Below are positions 37,176-47,667 of a stretch of DNA of 64,000 nucleotides, piece after piece. This DNA comes from Nocardioides sp. CER19 (GTDB lineage Bacteria > Actinomycetota > Actinomycetes > Propionibacteriales > Nocardioidaceae). The DNA lies in NCBI RefSeq assembly GCF_029846275.1, contig NZ_JARVWS010000003.1, positions 248,001 through 312,000 on the forward strand, read 5' to 3'. The notes beneath the pieces were generated by a model. That model was given only the letters and a program-made list of their open reading frames with translations. It did not search any database and was not told the origin of the DNA. Position 1 is the first letter of the stretch. Each line of letters starts with the position of its first letter. The position numbers were made by a program, and so were the translations under genes.

Positions 37176-38618
37176 TCAGCGACTGATGCGCGAGCCCCGC
37201 AGCCGGACCGGCTCCAGGAAGTCGCCGACCCGGTCGCGCGCCCACCATCGGCCGGTGTCGGCCCGTTCGCGCCGGGTGGTGAACCGGTAGCGGTAGAGAG
37301 AGGCTCGCACGTAGCGCGGCGGCTCGCCGCGGAACGGGTCGTGCCGCAGCAGGCGGGACACCTGCCGGTCGCCCTCGAGCAGGCGCTGCACCAGCGCCGC
37401 GAACCACGGGTCGACGTACGCCGGTGAGAGCGCGGCGAACCACATCAGCCAGTCCAGCCGCAGGTGGTAGGGCGCGAACTGGCGCGGTCGCCGGCGCGGG
37501 TCACCGGGCTTGCCCCGGAACTCGTACTCCCGCCAGTCGGTCCGCGGTCCCCAGGCGGTCTCGTTCGTGCCCTCGATGACGATCTCGTAGCGGCGCTTGG
37601 TGATGCTGCCGAAGGCGCCGTAGGAGTTGACCAGGTGCCACCGGTTGAAGGACGTGTTCATCAGCTGCCGCCGCGACAGCAGGTTGGCGACCGGCCAATA
37701 GCTGAGGACGACCACCACCGCGGTGAGCGCGCAGACGACCGCCGCGAAGAGGACCGGCGTGCCGGCCGACGCGTGGGTCGCCGAGCCCGGGAGCAGCGGC
37801 GCGAGCCAGGCATCGGGCAGCACCGAGAAGCCGATCACGATGGCGAGCCAGTTGAGCCAGGCGAAGTTCCCGCTCGCGACGAGCCAGAGCTGGGTCACGA
37901 TCATCATTGCGGCCGCGGCACCGGCCACCGGCTGCGGGAGGAACAGGAAGAACGGGACGCCCAGCTGGGTGACGTGGTTCGCCACCACCTCCGCGCGGTG
38001 GAGCGGCTTCGGGAGGTGGTGGAAGTACCAGCTGAGCGGACCGGGCATCGGCTGGGTCTCGTGGTGGTAGTAGAGGCAGGTGAGGTCGCGCCAGCACGGG
38101 TCGCCGCGCATCTTGATGAGCCCCGCGCCGAACTCCAGACGGAACAGCAGCCACCGGAGCAGGAGGAGGGTGAGCAGCGGCGGGTCGGTGTCGTCGTTGC
38201 CGAGGAAGACGGCGAGGAAGCCGGTCTCGAGCAGCAAGGACTCCCAGCCGAAGGAGTACCACCGCTGCCCCACGTTGACGATCGAGAGGTAGAGCAGCCA
38301 GAGGACCACCCAGACGGCCATCGCCGCAGGAAGCGGGACGACGTCCGTCAGACCGGCCACGGTCGCCACTGCCAGCGCGGCCCCCGCCCAGGCGACGCCG
38401 AGGAAGGTCCGGTCCGAGTGGTGCAGGTGGAAGAGGCTGGGCGACCGCCGGAACGACACTGCCCTCAGGTAGCGGCGGACCGGGGTCAGGCCGTGGTCGC
38501 CGAGCAGCGCGCGGTACTGGCGGGCGGCCGCGACGAAGGCGACGGCGTAGACGGCCGCGAGCGAGCGCTGGAAGAGCGCACGGGCGAGCCAGCTGTGCTC
38601 GGCGACGAACCAGTCCAC
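37176..38618 (-). CDS. Lipase maturation factor family membrane protein
   Basis: A 480-residue protein with about seven to nine membrane segments and a C-terminal soluble domain. Signatures of the LMF family are GQRWYSFGWESLLLETGFL, FRLEFGAGLIKMRGDPCWRDL, the aromatic LSWYFHHLPKPLHR and, in the C-terminal domain, FRGKPGDPRRRPRQFAPYHLRLDW. In vertebrates LMF1 matures lipases in the ER; the bacterial role is unknown. Start GTG 38618 (VDWFVAEHSWLA) has GGGGAGG almost touching it. It follows the oxidoreductase gene by 14 bp on the same strand, so they form an operon. Confidence 0.92.
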   Translation of the reverse strand: MDWFVAEHSWLARALFQRSLAAVYAVAFVAAARQYRALLGDHGLTPVRRYLRAVSFRRSPSLFHLHHSDRTFLGVAWAGAALAVATVAGLTDVVPLPAAMAVWVVLWLLYLSIVNVGQRWYSFGWESLLLETGFLAVFLGNDDTDPPLLTLLLLRWLLFRLEFGAGLIKMRGDPCWRDLTCLYYHHETQPMPGPLSWYFHHLPKPLHRAEVVANHVTQLGVPFFLFLPQPVAGAAAAMMIVTQLWLVASGNFAWLNWLAIVIGFSVLPDAWLAPLLPGSATHASAGTPVLFAAVVCALTAVVVVLSYWPVANLLSRRQLMNTSFNRWHLVNSYGAFGSITKRRYEIVIEGTNETAWGPRTDWREYEFRGKPGDPRRRPRQFAPYHLRLDWLMWFAALSPAYVDPWFAALVQRLLEGDRQVSRLLRHDPFRGEPPRYVRASLYRYRFTTRRERADTGRWWARDRVGDFLEPVRLRGSRISR

Positions 38619-38632
38619 CCTCCCCTGGTGCC

Positions 38633-40114
38633 CTAGGAGCGGTGGGTCGGAACGACCGGGATCCGGGTCCCGAACCGCCGCTGCAGCGCGACGCGGGCGG
38701 CGTGGTAGCCGCACATGCCGTGCACGCCCGGCCCCGGCGGCGTCGCCGAGGAGCACAGGTAGACCGTCGGGTCCGGCGTCGCGTACGGCGTCCAGCTCGC
38801 GTGCGGCCGCGCGACCAGCCGCAGCCCCGCGGCGCTCCCGCACGCGATGTCCCCGCCGACGTAGTTGGCGTTCCCCGCCTCGAGGTCGGCCGGCCTGGTC
38901 ACGTGCCGGGCCCGTACGACGTCGCGGAACCCCGGCGCGAACCGCTCGAGCTGCCGCTCGATCGCCTCGGTGAGGTCGCCGTCGAAGCCGTGGGGCACGT
39001 GGGCGTAGACCCAGAACGTGTGGCCGCCCGCCGGCGCGCGGGAGGGATCGACCAGCGTCGGCTGCGCGGTGATGAGGAACGGTGGGTCCGGCACGCGGCC
39101 CGCCCGCACGGCCGACAGCGCGGAGCGGACCGCGCCGAACGTGGGCGCGAGATGGACGGTCCCCGCGCGGCGGCACTGCTCCGCCGTCCAGGGCACCGGC
39201 TCGGTCAGCGCGTAGTCGATCTTGTAGACGCCGGGGCCGTAGCGGTAGCGCTCCAGCCTCGAGCGGAACCGGGCCGGCAGGCGTCCATCGGCGATCCGCG
39301 CCAGTGCGGTGGGCGAGACATCCAGGACGTAGGCCCGAGCGGTGGGCAGCTCGGCCAGGCTGCGCACCTCGTGCCCGAGCACGATCTCGCCGCCGTGCTC
39401 CACGACGTCGGCTGCCAGCGCGTCGACGATCGACTGGGACCCGCCGCGCGGCATCGGCCAGCCGGACGAGTGCGCGGTGACCGCGAAGACGGTGGCGATC
39501 GCCGTCCCCACCGGCGAGGTGAGCGGGGCCATGGAGTGCGCCGTCAGCCCCGCGAGGATGGCCGGGGCCTTCTCCCCGCGGAAGATCCGGTCCAGGAGCG
39601 CTGCCGGTATGCCGGCTCGCAGGCCGAACTGGCCGAGCCGGAGCGGGTGCTCCGGCCAGGCCGCCCACGGCGTCCGCAGGACGTCGCCGGCCAGCTCGTC
39701 CCACCGCCCGGCGAGCGGGCCGATCAGCCGGCGGTAGGCGCGGGCGTCGGGGCCGAGCGAGGCTGCGGTCTCCTCCACCGACCGGGCCAGCACGGCCGCC
39801 GTACCGTCGGGGAAGGGGTGGGCCATCGGGATCTCCGGCTGCAGCCACTCGAGTCCGTGCCGCCCGAGGTCGAGCGCCTCGAAGACCGGCGATCCGATGC
39901 CGAGCGGATGCACCGCCGAGCACGGGTCGTGCCGGAAGCCGGGCTCGGTCAGCTCCCGCGTGCGCGCGCCCCCGCCGACGGTGTCGGCCGCCTCGTAGAC
40001 ACGCACCGCGAGACCGGCACGCGCGAGCACCGCTGCGGCGGTCAACCCGTTGGGGCCCGCTCCCACGACCACGGCGTCCGTCACATCGCTGCCCACCACG
40101 GGGTCGAGCCTCAC
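38633..40114 (-). CDS. FAD-dependent phytoene-desaturase-like oxidoreductase
   Basis: A 493-residue flavoprotein of the NAD(P)/FAD oxidoreductase superfamily. The dinucleotide-binding motif [17 protein letters not shown] is near the N-terminus and the chain ends with the FAD-closing segment [22 protein letters not shown], as in phytoene desaturase and related CrtI-type enzymes (PYROXD2-like branch). No carotenoid genes are nearby, so the substrate is unknown. GTG 40114 is chosen because GGTGGAG lies seven bases upstream; GTG 40084 is the alternative. Divergent from a DHA2 transporter, 33 bp between. Confidence 0.9.
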   Translation of the reverse strand: MRLDPVVGSDVTDAVVVGAGPNGLTAAAVLARAGLAVRVYEAADTVGGGARTRELTEPGFRHDPCSAVHPLGIGSPVFEALDLGRHGLEWLQPEIPMAHPFPDGTAAVLARSVEETAASLGPDARAYRRLIGPLAGRWDELAGDVLRTPWAAWPEHPLRLGQFGLRAGIPAALLDRIFRGEKAPAILAGLTAHSMAPLTSPVGTAIATVFAVTAHSSGWPMPRGGSQSIVDALAADVVEHGGEIVLGHEVRSLAELPTARAYVLDVSPTALARIADGRLPARFRSRLERYRYGPGVYKIDYALTEPVPWTAEQCRRAGTVHLAPTFGAVRSALSAVRAGRVPDPPFLITAQPTLVDPSRAPAGGHTFWVYAHVPHGFDGDLTEAIERQLERFAPGFRDVVRARHVTRPADLEAGNANYVGGDIACGSAAGLRLVARPHASWTPYATPDPTVYLCSSATPPGPGVHGMCGYHAARVALQRRFGTRIPVVPTHRS

Positions 40115-40147
40115 ATGACGACTCCACCAGGGTCTAGCGTCTCCCGC

Positions 40148-41548
40148 GTGACCCTTCCCGAGACCTCGGCCGTGCGGATGGGCACACCCGTCGGACGGGC
40201 CGTCATCGCCGCCGCCACCCTCGGCTCCGGGATGGCGATGCTCGACGGGACGGTCGTCAACGTCGCCCTGCGCACGATCGGCAAGGACCTCGGCGCCAGC
40301 CTCGCCGCCCTGCAGTGGATCACCAACGCCTACCTCCTGCTGCTGGCCAGCCTGATCCTGCTCGGCGGCTCCTTCGGCGACCGGTTCGGCCGCCGCCGGG
40401 TGTTCGTCGTCGGTGTGGTGTGGTTCGCAGCGGCGTCCCTGCTGTGCGGGATGGCACCGAGCCCGGAGGTGCTCATCGCCGCCCGGGCGCTCCAGGGCAT
40501 CGGCGGCGCCCTGCTCACTCCGGGCAGCCTGGCCATGATCCAGGGCGCCTTCGCGCCCGACGACAGGGCGCCGGCGATCGGCGCGTGGTCGGGACTCGGC
40601 AGCATCGCCGCGGCGATCGGTCCGTTCGTCGGCGGCGGGCTGGTCGAGTACGCCAGCTGGCGCTGGATCTTCCTGCTCAACCTGCCGATCGCCGCCGTCA
40701 CGGTGCTGGTCGCCGTACGCGCGGTGCCCGAGACGCGAGACCCGCACGCCTCCTCACGCTTCGACGTGGCCGGCGCGGTGCTCGCCGCGCTCGCCCTCGG
40801 CGGGACGACGTACGCGCTCATCGAGTGGGGCGGCGTCGGTGGCTGGATCGCTGCCGTGGGCGGCCTTGCCGCGGGCGTCGGGTTCGTGCTCGTCGAGGCG
40901 CGCGAGCCGGAGCCGATGCTGCGCCTGGAGATGTTCCGGAACGCCACGTTCAGCGCGTCGAACGCGATGACGCTGCTGGTCTACGGCGCGCTCGGCGCGC
41001 TCACCTTCTTCGTCGTGATCGAGCTGCAGACCGTGGGCGACTACGGCGCGCTGGCCGCGGGCGCCGCGTTCGTCCCGATGACGGTGATCATGCTCTTCCT
41101 CGCGCCGGTCGGCGGACGGCTCGCGCAACGCATCGGACCGCGGATCCCGATGACGGTGGGGCCTGCCGTGATGGCGGTCGGCACGCTCCTCATGATGCGG
41201 ATCGGCCCGGGCGTGAGCTATGCGCTCGACGTGCTTCCGGCGGTCGTGGTGTTCGGGCTCGGCCTGGCGATCATGGTGGCGCCGCTGACGGCGACGGTGC
41301 TCGCCGCCGCACCGGACGAGCATGCCGGCATCGCCAGCGGCGTCAACAACGCGGTCGCCCGGGCGGGGTCGCTGCTGGCCGTCGCCGCCCTGCCGATCGC
41401 GGTCGGCCTGCACGGCGCGGAGTACGCCGATCCGGGCGTCTTCGACGACTCCTTCCACCGGGCGATGCTCGTCTGCGCCGGGCTGCTCGCCGGCGGCGCC
41501 GTCGTGTCCTGGTTCGCCATCCCGTCGCGCGTCCGCGCCGAGGCGTGA
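40148..41548 (+). CDS. DHA2-family (EmrB/QacA-like) MFS drug exporter
   Basis: A 466-residue exporter with about 14 hydrophobic segments. The N-terminus has [17 protein letters not shown], the DxTxVNVA-type motif of 14-helix proton antiporters, then [14 protein letters not shown] (motif A) and the motif C region ([15 protein letters not shown]). Substrate unknown. The stop overlaps or abuts a GntR regulator gene downstream, so the pair is an operon. Confidence 0.93.
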   Translation: MTLPETSAVRMGTPVGRAVIAAATLGSGMAMLDGTVVNVALRTIGKDLGASLAALQWITNAYLLLLASLILLGGSFGDRFGRRRVFVVGVVWFAAASLLCGMAPSPEVLIAARALQGIGGALLTPGSLAMIQGAFAPDDRAPAIGAWSGLGSIAAAIGPFVGGGLVEYASWRWIFLLNLPIAAVTVLVAVRAVPETRDPHASSRFDVAGAVLAALALGGTTYALIEWGGVGGWIAAVGGLAAGVGFVLVEAREPEPMLRLEMFRNATFSASNAMTLLVYGALGALTFFVVIELQTVGDYGALAAGAAFVPMTVIMLFLAPVGGRLAQRIGPRIPMTVGPAVMAVGTLLMMRIGPGVSYALDVLPAVVVFGLGLAIMVAPLTATVLAAAPDEHAGIASGVNNAVARAGSLLAVAALPIAVGLHGAEYADPGVFDDSFHRAMLVCAGLLAGGAVVSWFAIPSRVRAEA

Positions 41549-41559
41549 AGGATGTCCGC

Positions 41560-41904
41560 GTGATCACCGTTGACCCACTGGGCACCGAGCCGCCGTTCGA
41601 GCAGATCCGCGCGTCGTACGCGCAGCGGATCGAGACCGGCGAGCTCGCCGCCGGGGTGCGGCTCCCGACGGTGCGGCGGCTGGCCGACGACCTCGGGGTC
41701 GCCGCCAACACCGTCGCCCGGGCCTACCGCGAGCTCGAGCAGGCCGGGCTCATCGAGACCCGCGGCCGGGCGGGCAGCTTCGTGGCCGGCGCGGGCGTCG
41801 ACCGCGAGGCCAGGGCCGCCGCGGCGGCGTACGCCGAGCGAGTGCGGGCGCTCGGGCTCGACACCGAGGAGGCCGTCAGGCTGGTACGGCGAGCCCTGCA
41901 GTGA
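41560..41904 (+). CDS. GntR-family (YtrA-like) regulator
   Basis: A 114-residue regulator made of a winged HTH (FEQIRASYAQRIETGELAAG, LPTVRRLADDLGVAANTVARAYRELEQAG) and a short two-helix tail, the layout of the YtrA subfamily. GTG 41560 has AAGGA eight bases upstream; GTG 41545, overlapping the transporter stop, is also possible. It probably controls its own transporter operon. The last 29 bp overlap the convergent DUF4386 gene. Confidence 0.92.
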   Translation: MITVDPLGTEPPFEQIRASYAQRIETGELAAGVRLPTVRRLADDLGVAANTVARAYRELEQAGLIETRGRAGSFVAGAGVDREARAAAAAYAERVRALGLDTEEAVRLVRRALQ

Positions 41905-42571
41905 TCGGTGAGGGCCGGAACCCCCGGAACGTCAGGTAGAGGCCGAGGGAGAGCTCCCAGAGGAAGATCGGGACCGTCGCGATGCCGGCGAGGACCATGA
42001 GCCGGTCCTGACCGGCGAACATCCGCGCCACGGTGGCCGCGATGATCAGCGGCCCGCCGACGAGGCCCATCAGCGGGATGACGCGAGGAACGAGCCCGGA
42101 GCGGTACATGAGGTAGCCGAGCAGCAGCGCGTTGAACCCGGGCGCGAGGCTCGGCCCGAGCAGGAACGTCCAGTCGCGTATGGCGACCAGCGCGCGTCCG
42201 ACCGACACCATCGTGTCCGTGTCGGCCCCGTCCGCGCCGTCGCGGCGCAGGGTGACCACACCGAGCAGGCTCACGACACCGATCATGATGACCGCGGCCT
42301 CGTACATCCGGGAGGTGACGAAGCCGAGGGCGATGCCCTCGTTCTGGCGCCGGACGATCGGGAACAGCGCGACGGCCGTGCCGACGCAGGCCACCGCGTT
42401 GACGATGTCGAGCAGGCAGCCGAGCACGACGCGACCCTCCGACCCGGAGCCGACGATGTAGTGGGCGTCGTTGAGCACCGGGTCGAGGAGGAACACGGCG
42501 GGGATCGAGGCGACGAACGTGACCAGGTAGAGGATGCCGGCGACGAGCGCGGTCCGGCGGACAGGAACCAT
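41876..42571 (-). CDS. DUF4386 family membrane protein
   Basis: A 231-residue integral membrane protein with six predicted helices. It begins RRTALVAGILYLVTFVASIPA and contains SRMYEAAVIMIGVVSL and RDWTFLLGPSLAPGFNALLLGYLMYRS, features of DUF4386. No transport or enzyme motif is known for the family. ATG 42571 starts it. Confidence 0.88.
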   Translation of the reverse strand: MVPVRRTALVAGILYLVTFVASIPAVFLLDPVLNDAHYIVGSGSEGRVVLGCLLDIVNAVACVGTAVALFPIVRRQNEGIALGFVTSRMYEAAVIMIGVVSLLGVVTLRRDGADGADTDTMVSVGRALVAIRDWTFLLGPSLAPGFNALLLGYLMYRSGLVPRVIPLMGLVGGPLIIAATVARMFAGQDRLMVLAGIATVPIFLWELSLGLYLTFRGFRPSPITAGLAVPA

Positions 42572-42634
42572 GCCGGCGAGTCTCACAGCCGGCACGGATC
42601 CTGTGCCAGGGCCCGGGACCCGGTCCCGGAGCGG

Positions 42635-42922
42635 TCAGCCCGCGTCCTTCCACGGGTTGTGGTCGGCGAGGATCCGGTCGACGCGGGCCTGGTCGAGGCG
42701 GGAGACGACGTACTGGTTCTCCTGCGCGTCCCGCACGCACTTGGCCAGCGAGAACGACGACGTCGTGAGGAACAGCGTGCCGAGGGCGAGGAAGGCCTTC
42801 GGCCAGCCCTCGCCCGGCAGGTAGTAGATGGCGATGAGCATGGCGAGCAGCGCGGAGCCGAACGCGATGGCCGACTGCGCGAAGAAGGCGGTGGTGTTCT
42901 TCGAGGTGGTGGGAGTGTCCAT
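42635..42922 (-). CDS. YiaA/YiaB family small inner membrane protein
   Basis: A 95-residue protein with two membrane helices matching the YiaAB domain: FFAQSAIAFGSALLAMLIAIYYLP, WPKAFLALGTLFLTTSSFSLAKCVRD and a soluble tail SRLDQARVDRILADHNPW. Function unknown. ATG 42922 is 75 bp from the divergent sensor kinase gene. Confidence 0.9.
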   Translation of the reverse strand: MDTPTTSKNTTAFFAQSAIAFGSALLAMLIAIYYLPGEGWPKAFLALGTLFLTTSSFSLAKCVRDAQENQYVVSRLDQARVDRILADHNPWKDAG

Positions 42923-42996
42923 GCGTCGAGTCTCGGCCGGCGCCACCTCCCCTGAGATCCGTACGGATACTCAGGTTCTGCTGCACACTTCGACCT

Positions 42997-44145
42997 GTGA
43001 GCCCCTGGTCGTCGCCCGCCGCGACAGCCGTCGACGACCGGCTGTTCCGCGCCGTCGCCGTGCTGCGGGTCGTGCTCCTCGGCAACACCGTCGCGATGAG
43101 CGTCGTCCGGGCGCACGGCTTCGAGCGCCCGATCGCGGGCGCCGCCTGCCTCGTCGTGATGGCGCTGTGGACCGGCTTCGCCACCTGGGCCTACGCGGCG
43201 CCGCGGCGCCGCACCCCGGCGCTGCTGGTCGCCGACGTCGGGCTCAGCCTCGCACTGCTCCTCGCGACCCCGTGGGTCAAGGGCGACGACGTCAGCATGA
43301 GCCTCCCCGGCTACTGGGTCATCGCGGCCCTGGTCGCGTGGGGCATCGCCTACCGGACGACGGGTGGCCTCGTGGCGGGCGTGCTGCTCGCGTCGGCCGA
43401 CCTCGCCCGGCAGGACGTCGACGGGTCCGACTACGGCAACGCGTTCCTGCTGGTCATCGGGGGCGTGATGGTCGGCTACATGTGCGGGTCCCTGCAGCGG
43501 ATGGCGACCGAGCGGGACGAGGCGGAGCGCGCCGCGGCGATCGCCGCCGAGCGGTCCCGCCTCGCGCGCGCCGTGCACGACGGCGTCCTCCAGGTGCTGG
43601 CGCTCGTCCAGCGCCGCGGCCGCGAGCTGGGCGGCGACCTGGCCGACCTCGGCCGGCTGGCGGGCGAGCAGGAGCGGCAGCTGCGCGGCCTGATCCGGGC
43701 CGAGGACGCCGCCGACGCCGCCCTTCCCCGTGAGTACGTCGACCTGGTCGCCGAGCTCGCCCGGCTGGAGCGCTCCGCGTGCGTCACGGTGTCGGCGCCG
43801 GCGTTCCCGGTCGAGCTGCCGGCCGCCGTGTCCGACGAGCTGGTCGCGGCGACCCGCGCCTGCCTGGACAACGTCCGGCGCCACGTCGGCGAGGACGCCT
43901 CGGCGTGGGTGCTGCTGCAGGCCTTCGCGGACCGGGTCGAGCTCTCCGTGCGTGACGACGGCCCCGGCATCCCGACCGGCCGGCTCGACGAGGCCGTCGC
44001 GCAGGGGAGGCTCGGCGTGAGCGAGTCGATCCGGGGGCGGATCGCCGACCTCGGGGGCACGGCCACCCTGGTGACCGGGTCGTTCGGCACCGAGTGGGAG
44101 TTCGTGGTCCCGCGGGTCGCCGCGCCGCTGGGGTCCGCGTCGTGA
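42997..44145 (+). CDS. MacS-type sensor histidine kinase
   Basis: A 382-residue kinase. Four to five N-terminal membrane segments (from VLRVVLLGNTVAMSVV to NAFLLVIGGVMVGYM) are followed by the dimerisation helix RLARAVHDGVLQVLALVQ with phosphoacceptor H194. The C-terminal ATPase has VRDDGPGIPTG (G1 box) and RGRIADLGGTATLVTG. The input signal is unknown; the membrane region is mostly helices, suggesting a membrane or envelope cue. It overlaps its response regulator by 4 bp. Confidence 0.93.
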   Translation: MSPWSSPAATAVDDRLFRAVAVLRVVLLGNTVAMSVVRAHGFERPIAGAACLVVMALWTGFATWAYAAPRRRTPALLVADVGLSLALLLATPWVKGDDVSMSLPGYWVIAALVAWGIAYRTTGGLVAGVLLASADLARQDVDGSDYGNAFLLVIGGVMVGYMCGSLQRMATERDEAERAAAIAAERSRLARAVHDGVLQVLALVQRRGRELGGDLADLGRLAGEQERQLRGLIRAEDAADAALPREYVDLVAELARLERSACVTVSAPAFPVELPAAVSDELVAATRACLDNVRRHVGEDASAWVLLQAFADRVELSVRDDGPGIPTGRLDEAVAQGRLGVSESIRGRIADLGGTATLVTGSFGTEWEFVVPRVAAPLGSAS

Positions 44146-44807
44146 GCGCCGTGGAGGCAGCCGCCGTGGTCCGCGTGATGGTGGTCGACGACCAACCCCT
44201 GTGGCGCGACGCCGTCGAGCGCGACCTGGCGCAGGCGGGCTACTCGGTCGTCGCGGTCGCCGCCAACGGCCGTGAGGCGCTCGCCCGCTTCCCGGCGGCG
44301 CGTCCGGACGTGGTGGTGCTCGACCTGCAGATCCCGGCTCCCGACGGCGTCGAGGTCACCGGCGAGATCGTCCGCCAGGACCCGTCGGTCCGGGTCCTCG
44401 TCCTGTCGGCCTCCGGTGAGCAGGGCGACGTCCTGGCCGCGGTGACCGCCGGCGCCACCGGCTACCTGGTGAAGTCGGCGTCGCGGGAGGAGCTGCTGGC
44501 CGCCGTACGCCGGGTGGCGCAGGGCGACCCCGTCTTCACGCCGGGGTTGGCCGGACTGGTGCTGGGCGAGTTCCAGCGCCGCTCCGAGACGCCGCTCGAC
44601 CCGGCCGAGCCGGCGCTGACCGACCGCGAGACCGAAGTGCTGCGGATGGTGGCCAAAGGCATGTCCTACCGCCAGATCGCCGAGCGGCTGGTGCTCTCCC
44701 ACCGCACGGTCCAGAACCACGTCCAGAACACCCTGCGCAAGCTCCAGATGCACAACCGGGTCGAGCTCACCCGCTACGCCATCGAGCGCGGCCTCGACGC
44801 CGACTAG
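44142..44807 (+). CDS. NarL/FixJ-type response regulator
   Basis: A 221-residue regulator. The receiver domain begins RVMVVDDQPLWRDAVERDL with phosphoacceptor D61 in VVVLDLQIP and the conserved Lys in GYLVKSAS. The LuxR-type HTH at the C-terminus reads LTDRETEVLRMVAKGMSYRQIA and SHRTVQNHVQNTLRKL. Start GTG 44142 overlaps the kinase stop, so the two are co-translated partners. Targets unknown. Confidence 0.95.
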   Translation: MSAVEAAAVVRVMVVDDQPLWRDAVERDLAQAGYSVVAVAANGREALARFPAARPDVVVLDLQIPAPDGVEVTGEIVRQDPSVRVLVLSASGEQGDVLAAVTAGATGYLVKSASREELLAAVRRVAQGDPVFTPGLAGLVLGEFQRRSETPLDPAEPALTDRETEVLRMVAKGMSYRQIAERLVLSHRTVQNHVQNTLRKLQMHNRVELTRYAIERGLDAD

Positions 44808-44916
44808 CGTCGCGCTCCGAGTGAAGCCCGCAGGGGTCGGGTCAGGGAGCCGCCGGCGACCCCGCCTCCGTGGAGGTCGTGTTCCAGCCATGACGGCCGT
44901 GCGGCATGATCCGCAC

Positions 44917-47667
44917 ATGACCGACCTGGGTGGCCTGGCGCGGCCGGTGGTGGACCGCGAGGAGGCGGCGGAGATCGCCGCTCGGCTCTGGGGGCTGACC
45001 GGGCCCGTGCTCGAGCTCGGCAGCCAGCAGGACCGGAACTTCCGGATCGAGTCGTCCACCGGAACGGTCGTGCTCAAGGTGGCCAACGCGGCGGCGGCAC
45101 CGGCGGAGGTGGACGCCCAGAACGCCGCGCTCGCGACCGCGGCCGATGCCGGGCTGCGAGCACCGGCCGTCGTACCCTCGCTGGCCGGGGCGACGGTCGA
45201 GACGGTCGAGGTCGGCGGGCAGCGGCTGCTCGCGCGGGTGCTGACCTACGTCGACGGCACGCCGCTCCTCGAGCTCGACGGCTTCGACCTCGACCACTGC
45301 CGGCTGCTCGGCGCGACCGCCGGCGCGCTCACCGCGGCGCTCGCCGGCTTCTCCCACCCGGGCACACGCCGGCGTACCCAGTGGGACCTCCGGGTCGCGA
45401 GCGACGTGCTGGCATCCCTCGAGTCCCACCTGCCCCGATCGGTCAGCGCGGAGCTCCTCGCGGCGACCGACGCGGCCGCCGCCCGGCTCCGGTCGGTCGC
45501 CGCCGAGCTGCCGGAGCAGGTGATCCACGGCGACCTCACCGACGACAACGCCGTGCTCGACGACACCGGGTCGGTCGGCGTGATCGACTTCGGCGACGTG
45601 ATGACGAGCTGGCGTGCCGCCGAGCTCGCGGTCACCGCCACGAGCGTGCTGGGCAAGACGGCCGATGACGTGACGGCCGTGCTCGCGGTCGTCGGGGCGT
45701 TCACCGAGCAGGCCCCGCTCACCGACGCCGAGCTGACCGCCGTCTGGCCGCTGGTCGTCCTGCGCACCGGCGTCCTGGTCGCCAGCAGCGCCGAGCAGGT
45801 GGCGCTCGACGGCGGCAACGACTACACCGAGGCGCGCCAGGCCGAGGAGGTCGGTGCGTTCCAGCGGGCCGCGGCGCTCGACGCGGAGGAGCTGACCTGG
45901 CTGGTCCGGGCCAGCGGGCAGCAGCTGACCCCGCCGCCGCTCCCCCGCCTCCTCGACGCGGACCTGACCCCGCTCGACCTCTCGACCACCAGCCCGCTGC
46001 TCGACGACGGCGCGTGGCTCGACCCGGACGTGGAGGGGCGCCTGCTGCGGCCCGGCAGCGTCACGCGGTACGGCGAGTACCGGCTCACCCGGGCCACGCC
46101 GCTGGCCCGCCGCAACACGAGCAAGGTCCTCGCGCTCGGCGTCCAGGTCGCGCTGCCGCTCGGCACGCGGCTCGCGGCCGCGCCGCCCGGGGTCTTCGTC
46201 GACGGCGTCGACGCGGACGGCGCCACCGTCGCGCCGGTCGTGAGCATCCAGGTGAGCGCGCTGCCGGGCCGCCCGCCCGCGTTCGTCACGCCGCACGCGG
46301 CCGACGTCTGGCGCCGCCTCTCCCCCGACCCGTCGCCGGTCCTGGGGGTCGACGTGGCCGCCCGCGAGCCCAACCCGGCCGGCCTGCTCGCCCGGCGCGA
46401 CGCCTTCTTCGCGACGGTCCAGGAGCACTACTACGACGCACCGCCCCAGATCGAGCGCGGCTGGCGCGAGCACCTCGTCGACACGCGGGCCCAGGTCTAC
46501 GTGGACGCCGTCAACAACGTCGCGACCACCGGCCACGCCCATCCCGCACTCACGGCCGCGGCGGCGCGGCAGTGGTCGCTGCTCAACACCAACTCCCGGT
46601 TCCACTACGGCGCCGCCGTGGAGCTGGCCGAGCGGCTCGCGAACCTGGCGCCCGACGGCCTCGACCAGGTCTTCCTCGTCAACAGCGGCAGCGAGGCGGT
46701 CGACCTGGCCCTGCGACTGGCGACGACCGCGACCGGCCGGCCCCGGATCCTCGCCGCCCGGGAGGCCTACCACGGGTGGACCCTCGCCTCCGACGCGATC
46801 ACGACGAGCCTCGGCGACAACCCCCGTGCCCTCGGGACCAGGCCCGACTGGGTCGAGCTGATGGACGCGCCGAACGCGATCCGCGGTACCCACCGTGGCC
46901 CGCGCGCGGCCGCCGGCTACCTCGCCGACCTCGACGCCCAGCTCGCCGGCCTCGACACGGACCGGATCGCCGGCGTGATCCTCGAGCCGATCTTCGGCAA
47001 CGGCGGCGGCGTGCTGCTCCCGGACGGCTACCTCGTGGGCGTCTTCGACCGCGTCCGGGCGCTCGGCGGCGTCTGCATCAGCGACGAGGTGCAGATGGGC
47101 TACGGCCGCCTCGGCCACCACTTCTGGGGCTTCGAACAGCAGGGCGCGGTGCCCGACATCATCACGGTGGCGAAGGCGATGGGCAACGGGCAGCCGCTCG
47201 GCGCCGTCATCACGACGCGCCCCATCGCCGAGGCGTTCGCGGCGGAGGGCAGCTTCTTCTCGTCGGCCGGTGGGTCGCCGGTCAGCTCCGCGATCGGCCT
47301 CGCGGTGCTCGACGTGATGGCGAGCGAGCACCTGCAGGAGAACGCCACGACCGTGGGCGACGCGCTCAAGGCCGGGCTGGAGGCGCTCGGGTCGACGTAC
47401 GACGTCATCGGCGCCGTCCACGGCCTCGGCCTCTACCTCGGCGTCGAGCTGGTCACCGACCGGGAGTCGTTCACCCCGGCCACGGAGCTGACGCACCGGG
47501 TCTGCGAGGCGCTGCTCGACGAGGGCTGCATCGTGCAGCCGACCGGCGACCACAAGAACGTCCTCAAGATCAAGCCGCCCCTCGTCATGACGAAGGCCTC
47601 CGCCACGTTCGTGACGGAGGCCCTCGACCGCGTGCTCGCCCGGATGGGCTGCGGCCGGCTCAGCTGA
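44917..47667 (+). CDS. Fused APH-type kinase and class III aminotransferase/phospho-lyase
   Basis: A 916-residue multi-domain protein. Residues 1-320 are an aminoglycoside-phosphotransferase-fold kinase ([13 protein letters not shown] with H204; VIDFGDV for the metal). Residues about 330-490 form a middle region with a [10 protein letters not shown] strand and [13 protein letters not shown] that may be a peptidase M23-like beta module. The C-terminal 430 residues are a class III PLP enzyme with [24 protein letters not shown] and K753 in [14 protein letters not shown]. It resembles the family that contains ethanolamine-phosphate and hydroxylysine-phosphate phospho-lyases, so kinase and lyase may act in turn on one amino alcohol. 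ATG 44917 or 44890. The end overlaps glyA by 8 bp. Confidence 0.9.
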   Translation: MTDLGGLARPVVDREEAAEIAARLWGLTGPVLELGSQQDRNFRIESSTGTVVLKVANAAAAPAEVDAQNAALATAADAGLRAPAVVPSLAGATVETVEVGGQRLLARVLTYVDGTPLLELDGFDLDHCRLLGATAGALTAALAGFSHPGTRRRTQWDLRVASDVLASLESHLPRSVSAELLAATDAAAARLRSVAAELPEQVIHGDLTDDNAVLDDTGSVGVIDFGDVMTSWRAAELAVTATSVLGKTADDVTAVLAVVGAFTEQAPLTDAELTAVWPLVVLRTGVLVASSAEQVALDGGNDYTEARQAEEVGAFQRAAALDAEELTWLVRASGQQLTPPPLPRLLDADLTPLDLSTTSPLLDDGAWLDPDVEGRLLRPGSVTRYGEYRLTRATPLARRNTSKVLALGVQVALPLGTRLAAAPPGVFVDGVDADGATVAPVVSIQVSALPGRPPAFVTPHAADVWRRLSPDPSPVLGVDVAAREPNPAGLLARRDAFFATVQEHYYDAPPQIERGWREHLVDTRAQVYVDAVNNVATTGHAHPALTAAAARQWSLLNTNSRFHYGAAVELAERLANLAPDGLDQVFLVNSGSEAVDLALRLATTATGRPRILAAREAYHGWTLASDAITTSLGDNPRALGTRPDWVELMDAPNAIRGTHRGPRAAAGYLADLDAQLAGLDTDRIAGVILEPIFGNGGGVLLPDGYLVGVFDRVRALGGVCISDEVQMGYGRLGHHFWGFEQQGAVPDIITVAKAMGNGQPLGAVITTRPIAEAFAAEGSFFSSAGGSPVSSAIGLAVLDVMASEHLQENATTVGDALKAGLEALGSTYDVIGAVHGLGLYLGVELVTDRESFTPATELTHRVCEALLDEGCIVQPTGDHKNVLKIKPPLVMTKASATFVTEALDRVLARMGCGRLS

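Noticed and set aside
44842..47553. Long minus-strand frame opposite the APH-aminotransferase fusion.
   Set aside because: Same artefact: low-complexity Arg/Val/Glu/Asp translation, while the plus strand encodes two clear enzyme domains.
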